Below are positions 6,468-7,266 of a stretch of 7,266 nucleotides of DNA, in pieces; positions within the stretch are counted from its first letter, which is position 1; every line of letters starts with the position of its first letter. Position numbers and translations under genes: made by a program. The notes under the pieces are model-generated. The model made no database searches, had not been told where the DNA came from, and saw only the letters and a list, made by a program, of their open reading frames with translations. The DNA is from Eubacteriales Family XIII. Incertae Sedis bacterium (GTDB taxonomy: Bacteria > Bacillota > Clostridia > Peptostreptococcales > Anaerovoracaceae). The stretch lies in NCBI GenBank assembly GCA_031269205.1, contig JAISZM010000088.1, positions 1-7,266 on the forward strand, given 5' to 3'.

Positions 6468-6567
6468 CTAGTAGAGCGTTCTGTAAATAACTGACCACAG
6501 AAAAAGGCGATTTACCTGCACTAACGCACCTCTGATTAGCATGGTTATTTACAGAACGCTCTACTAG
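6468..6567. mobile_element. MITE-like non-autonomous element, 92 bp plus CTAG duplication
   Basis: A perfect 24-bp inverted repeat joins 6468-6491 to 6544-6567 around a 52-bp centre. The outermost four bases on each side are CTAG, which is palindromic and fits a target-site duplication; the terminal inverted repeats are then 20 bp, TAGAGCGTTCTGTAAATAAC at 6472-6491 and its complement at 6544-6563. There is no room for a transposase. Independent support for the duplication is that removal of the element and one CTAG rebuilds the pilin reading frame. A 4-bp YTAR-type target is known for IS5-family elements, so mobilisation by such a transposase is possible, but this is only inference. Confidence 0.85.
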
Positions 6568-6568
6568 T

Positions 6569-6584
6569 TAGCCCCCCTCCCCCC
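6569..6584 (-). repeat. G6-A-G6 tract in the pilin 5' coding region
   Basis: On the coding (minus) strand, six G, one A and six G run from 6584 to 6572, encoding four consecutive glycines at residues 13-16 of the pilin leader. Just before it TCCCC can fold back on GGGGA with a three-base loop. Such homopolymer runs are prone to slippage that would shift the pilin frame. Confidence 0.7.
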
Positions 6585-6793
6585 TGGGGAATATTTGCAT
6601 TTAGCACAATTCTTTTCATTGTTTGTTTCCTCCCCTTTCCGTTGCCGTTTGATCACAATGTCGGGCGGACAACGCATGGTTACTGTTGGGTGATATCTCT
6701 TCTCCGTATGCCGTCTCCCTTTCCGGCGCGCCAGCGCGGGCATTCCAGCGCAAGGCCGAAACTGTCGCGTGGTGGAAACGCTTCACTCCATAT

Positions 6794-6821
6794 ATTGTAT
6801 ACGAAAAATCAAAAATGTGAA
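6794..6821 (-). promoter_or_regulatory. Sigma-70-type promoter candidate for the pilin gene
   Basis: On the minus strand TTCACA (6821-6816) and TACAAT (6799-6794) are each one base from consensus, with a 16-bp AT-rich spacer. The predicted start near 6787 leaves a leader of about 168 nt before the pilin ATG at 6619. The leader was scanned by eye for a c-di-GMP-I riboswitch pattern and no convincing match was found. Confidence 0.5.
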
Positions 6822-6889
6822 CATACGATTCTTGGCCTTCTAAATAGACATTAGGACACTTACAGATACTGGACAAAGCTTTTAACGAT

Positions 6890-6918
6890 TTGCCCCCATG
6901 CGCCGCTCGTGCTATACT
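6890..6918 (+). promoter_or_regulatory. Promoter candidate for the tRNA gene
   Basis: TTGCCC (6890-6895), a 17-bp spacer and TATACT (6913-6918) preceded by TG at 6910-6911 make an extended -10 promoter. Transcription would begin near 6925, about 120 nt upstream of the mature tRNA 5' end, so the tRNA would need 5' trimming by RNase P. Confidence 0.4.
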
Positions 6919-7025
6919 TTTCAACGATATGGAAAGGCAATTCGTTAAATTGTATCCATCTCGCAGTGGGTAGCCATGGCTGCTTAACCTTGTCAACGGC
7001 AGAAGACCCCCCTTTGGCAGTTAGG

Positions 7026-7046
7026 GGACTCGAAGCCAGACATGGG
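7026..7046 (+). repeat. 21-bp direct repeat, copy 1 (abuts tRNA 5' end)
   Basis: This 21-bp sequence, GGACTCGAAG...CAGACATGGG, recurs exactly at 7143-7163, 117 bp away. Copy 1 includes the first three G of the tRNA acceptor stem. Its complement contains TTCGAGTCC, which resembles a tRNA T-loop consensus, though no paired T-stem can be drawn. Confidence 0.85.
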
Positions 7047-7118
7047 CCCATAGCTCAACGGTGGAGCAGGGGACTCATAATCCCTTGGTTGCAGGTTCGA
7101 ATCCTGCTGGGCCCACCA
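7044..7118 (+). tRNA. tRNA with CAU anticodon (Met elongator or Ile2), CCA encoded
   Basis: A full cloverleaf can be drawn: acceptor GGGCCCA (7044-7050) with TGGGCCC (7108-7114); D-stem GCTC/GAGC with loop AACGGTG; anticodon stem GGGGA (7069-7073) with TCCCT (one G-U pair); loop CTCATAA with anticodon CAT at 7076-7078; variable TGGTT; T-stem GCAGG/CCTGC with loop TTCGAAT; discriminator A; and an encoded CCA at 7116-7118. It is not initiator-like, since position 1 pairs G-C and the anticodon stem lacks three G-C pairs beside the loop. The C4-G69/C5-G68 acceptor pairs and the CTTGGTTG-like variable region resemble E. coli tRNA-Ile2, where C34 becomes lysidine by TilS, but elongator Met cannot be excluded. 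U36-A37 is the context for t6A, the modification made by the TsaD encoded in this window. Confidence 0.95.
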
Positions 7119-7142
7119 TCTACTTTGATAAACCTGCAGGCA

Positions 7143-7163
7143 GGACTCGAAGCCAGACATGGG
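7143..7163 (+). repeat. 21-bp direct repeat, copy 2
   Basis: It is identical over 21 bp to 7026-7046. The copies diverge on both sides (preceding AGG versus GCA; following C versus G), so the shared block is sharply bounded. Confidence 0.85.
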
Positions 7164-7164
7164 G

Positions 7165-7207
7165 CCTTGCGTTAAGCGGGGGCGCCAGTGGCGCGCCCGT
7201 AGCAAGG
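7165..7207. repeat. Strong 43-nt inverted-repeat hairpin
   Basis: CCTTGC (7165-7170) pairs with GCAAGG (7202-7207), GCGGG (7176-7180) with CCCGT (7196-7200, one G-U pair), and GCGCC (7182-7186) with GGCGC (7190-7194) around an AGT loop. That makes 16 pairs with a five-by-one internal loop and a single G/G mismatch. No T-tract follows, so it is not a classic terminator. Confidence 0.7.
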
Positions 7208-7254
7208 CTAGCGAGTGAGCGAACGCGAGCGAGCGTAGCAAATGCGCAGCATTT
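7208..7254. repeat. GCGAGC-type short repeats and a 7-bp palindromic hairpin
   Basis: Bases 7211-7236 are a low-complexity run of GCGAG/GAGCGA units. It is followed by CAAATGC-GCA-GCATTTG (7239-7255), a perfect 7-bp stem with a three-base loop, directly before the repeated T-arm sequence. This looks like a dispersed intergenic repeat rather than coding sequence. Confidence 0.55.
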
Positions 7255-7266
7255 GTTCGAATCCTG

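Larger units (their letters stand above)
5942..6619 (-). pseudogene. Type IV prepilin-like protein gene interrupted by a MITE-like element
   Basis: The 3' part (6467-5942) encodes RGRRGFTLVEVIVVLVIL and onward: a prepilin peptidase site G|F with Glu at mature position 5, a hydrophobic helix, then a globular pilin or pseudopilin domain ending ...LPYIEPEP; the mature part is 165 aa. Upstream in this frame no ATG, GTG or TTG exists before a stop at 6514-6512. The 5' part lies beyond the element: AGGGGAGGA (6636-6628), 8-nt spacing, then ATG at 6619 reading MKRIVLNANIPQGGGGLT. As it stands this reads into the element and stops after 24 codons. Deleting 96 bp (6468-6563) joins the halves in frame: a 28-residue leader with several arginines ending ...RSSRFRGRRG, and 193 aa in all. 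The body has no other damage, suggesting recent disruption. No other pilus genes are in the window, so the pilus type and function are unknown. Confidence 0.85.
6620..7043. other. Long non-coding stretch between the pilin start and the tRNA
   Basis: No convincing gene lies here. It holds the pilin ribosome binding site (6628-6636), a sigma-70-type promoter candidate pointing to the pilin (6794-6821), an extended -10 promoter pointing to the tRNA (6890-6918), the 10-bp palindrome AGCCATGGCT (6972-6981), and the first copy of a 21-bp repeat (7026-7046) that abuts the tRNA. The part around 6780-6960 is clearly AT-richer than the flanking genes. A TTG-started minus-strand frame (6996-6616) ends in an ATGA overlap with the pilin start, but it matches no family I recognise. 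Confidence 0.5.
7119..7266. other. Partial echo of the tRNA locus with hairpin-rich interior; no gene
   Basis: After the tRNA, a 24-bp spacer leads to the second 21-bp repeat copy (7143-7163). A hairpin-rich segment (7164-7254) follows, then GTTCGAATCCTG (7255-7266), identical to the T-arm segment 7095-7106 of the tRNA. The window ends inside this second match, so its true length is unknown. The order of landmarks is the same as in the tRNA locus, but the tRNA body is replaced. Confidence 0.6.

Noticed and set aside
6616..6996. Minus-strand frame of 126 codons ending in an ATGA overlap with the pilin ATG
   Set aside because: It starts with TTG without a clear ribosome binding site, spans the likely pilin promoter and matches no family. 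A shorter GTG start near the predicted transcript start (about 56 codons) is possible but unsupported.
6620..7020. c-di-GMP-I (GEMM) riboswitch or other known riboswitch upstream of the pilin
   Set aside because: Pilin genes sometimes have one, but the conserved GEMM core segments could not be placed on the minus strand here.
6993..7241. Minus-strand frame of 82 codons containing AQQDSNLQPRDYESPAP
   Set aside because: This peptide is the well-known spurious translation of the antisense strand of a tRNA gene; it lies over the tRNA at 7044-7118 and the 21-bp repeats.

Overview
The window looks like the chromosome of a moderately GC-rich bacterium. Four housekeeping proteins (UvrB, TsaD, RimI, threonine synthase), a CspA-type cold-shock protein and a tRNA with encoded CCA fit a Firmicutes/Clostridia-type organism. 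This placement is inferred from the look of the proteins (for example a threonine synthase opening MEYISTRGDE), not from any search.

Layout. Bases 1-1806 (minus) are the first 602 codons of uvrB, whose C-terminal end lies outside the window. Bases 1807-2097 are a divergent regulatory region with a two-copy 51-bp tandem repeat, a candidate leaderless uvrB promoter and an extended -10 promoter for a cold-shock gene with a long leader. Bases 2098-2307 (plus) are csp. A 175-bp convergent gap follows. Bases 2483-5687 (minus) are a tight cluster thrC-rimI-tsaD (transcribed in that order), with gaps of 7 and 8 bp or so (exactly 7 bp between thrC and rimI, 12 bp between rimI and tsaD). Bases 5688-5941 are a palindrome-rich spacer. 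Bases 5942-6619 (minus) are a type IV prepilin gene broken by a 92-bp MITE-like element. Bases 6620-7043 are non-coding, with promoter candidates in both directions. Bases 7044-7118 (plus) are a CAU-anticodon tRNA. Bases 7119-7266 hold a partial echo of the tRNA locus filled with hairpin sequence.

The most striking point is the pilin gene. A small inverted-repeat element with a CTAG duplication sits between a well-formed Shine-Dalgarno/ATG start and the prepilin GFTLVE motif. Removing the element plus one CTAG (96 bp) restores one uninterrupted 193-codon reading frame with start, charged leader, cleavage site and pilin helix. This is direct sequence evidence for a recent disruption, or for a gene that can be switched.

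Functional theme. thrC makes threonine; tsaD transfers threonylcarbamoyl to A37 of ANN-decoding tRNAs to make t6A; the tRNA(CAU) in this window has the U36-A37 context that this modification uses. The partner genes tsaB and tsaE are not here. Both TsaD and ThrC carry Ala/Gly/Asp-rich low-complexity insertions compared with usual family members.
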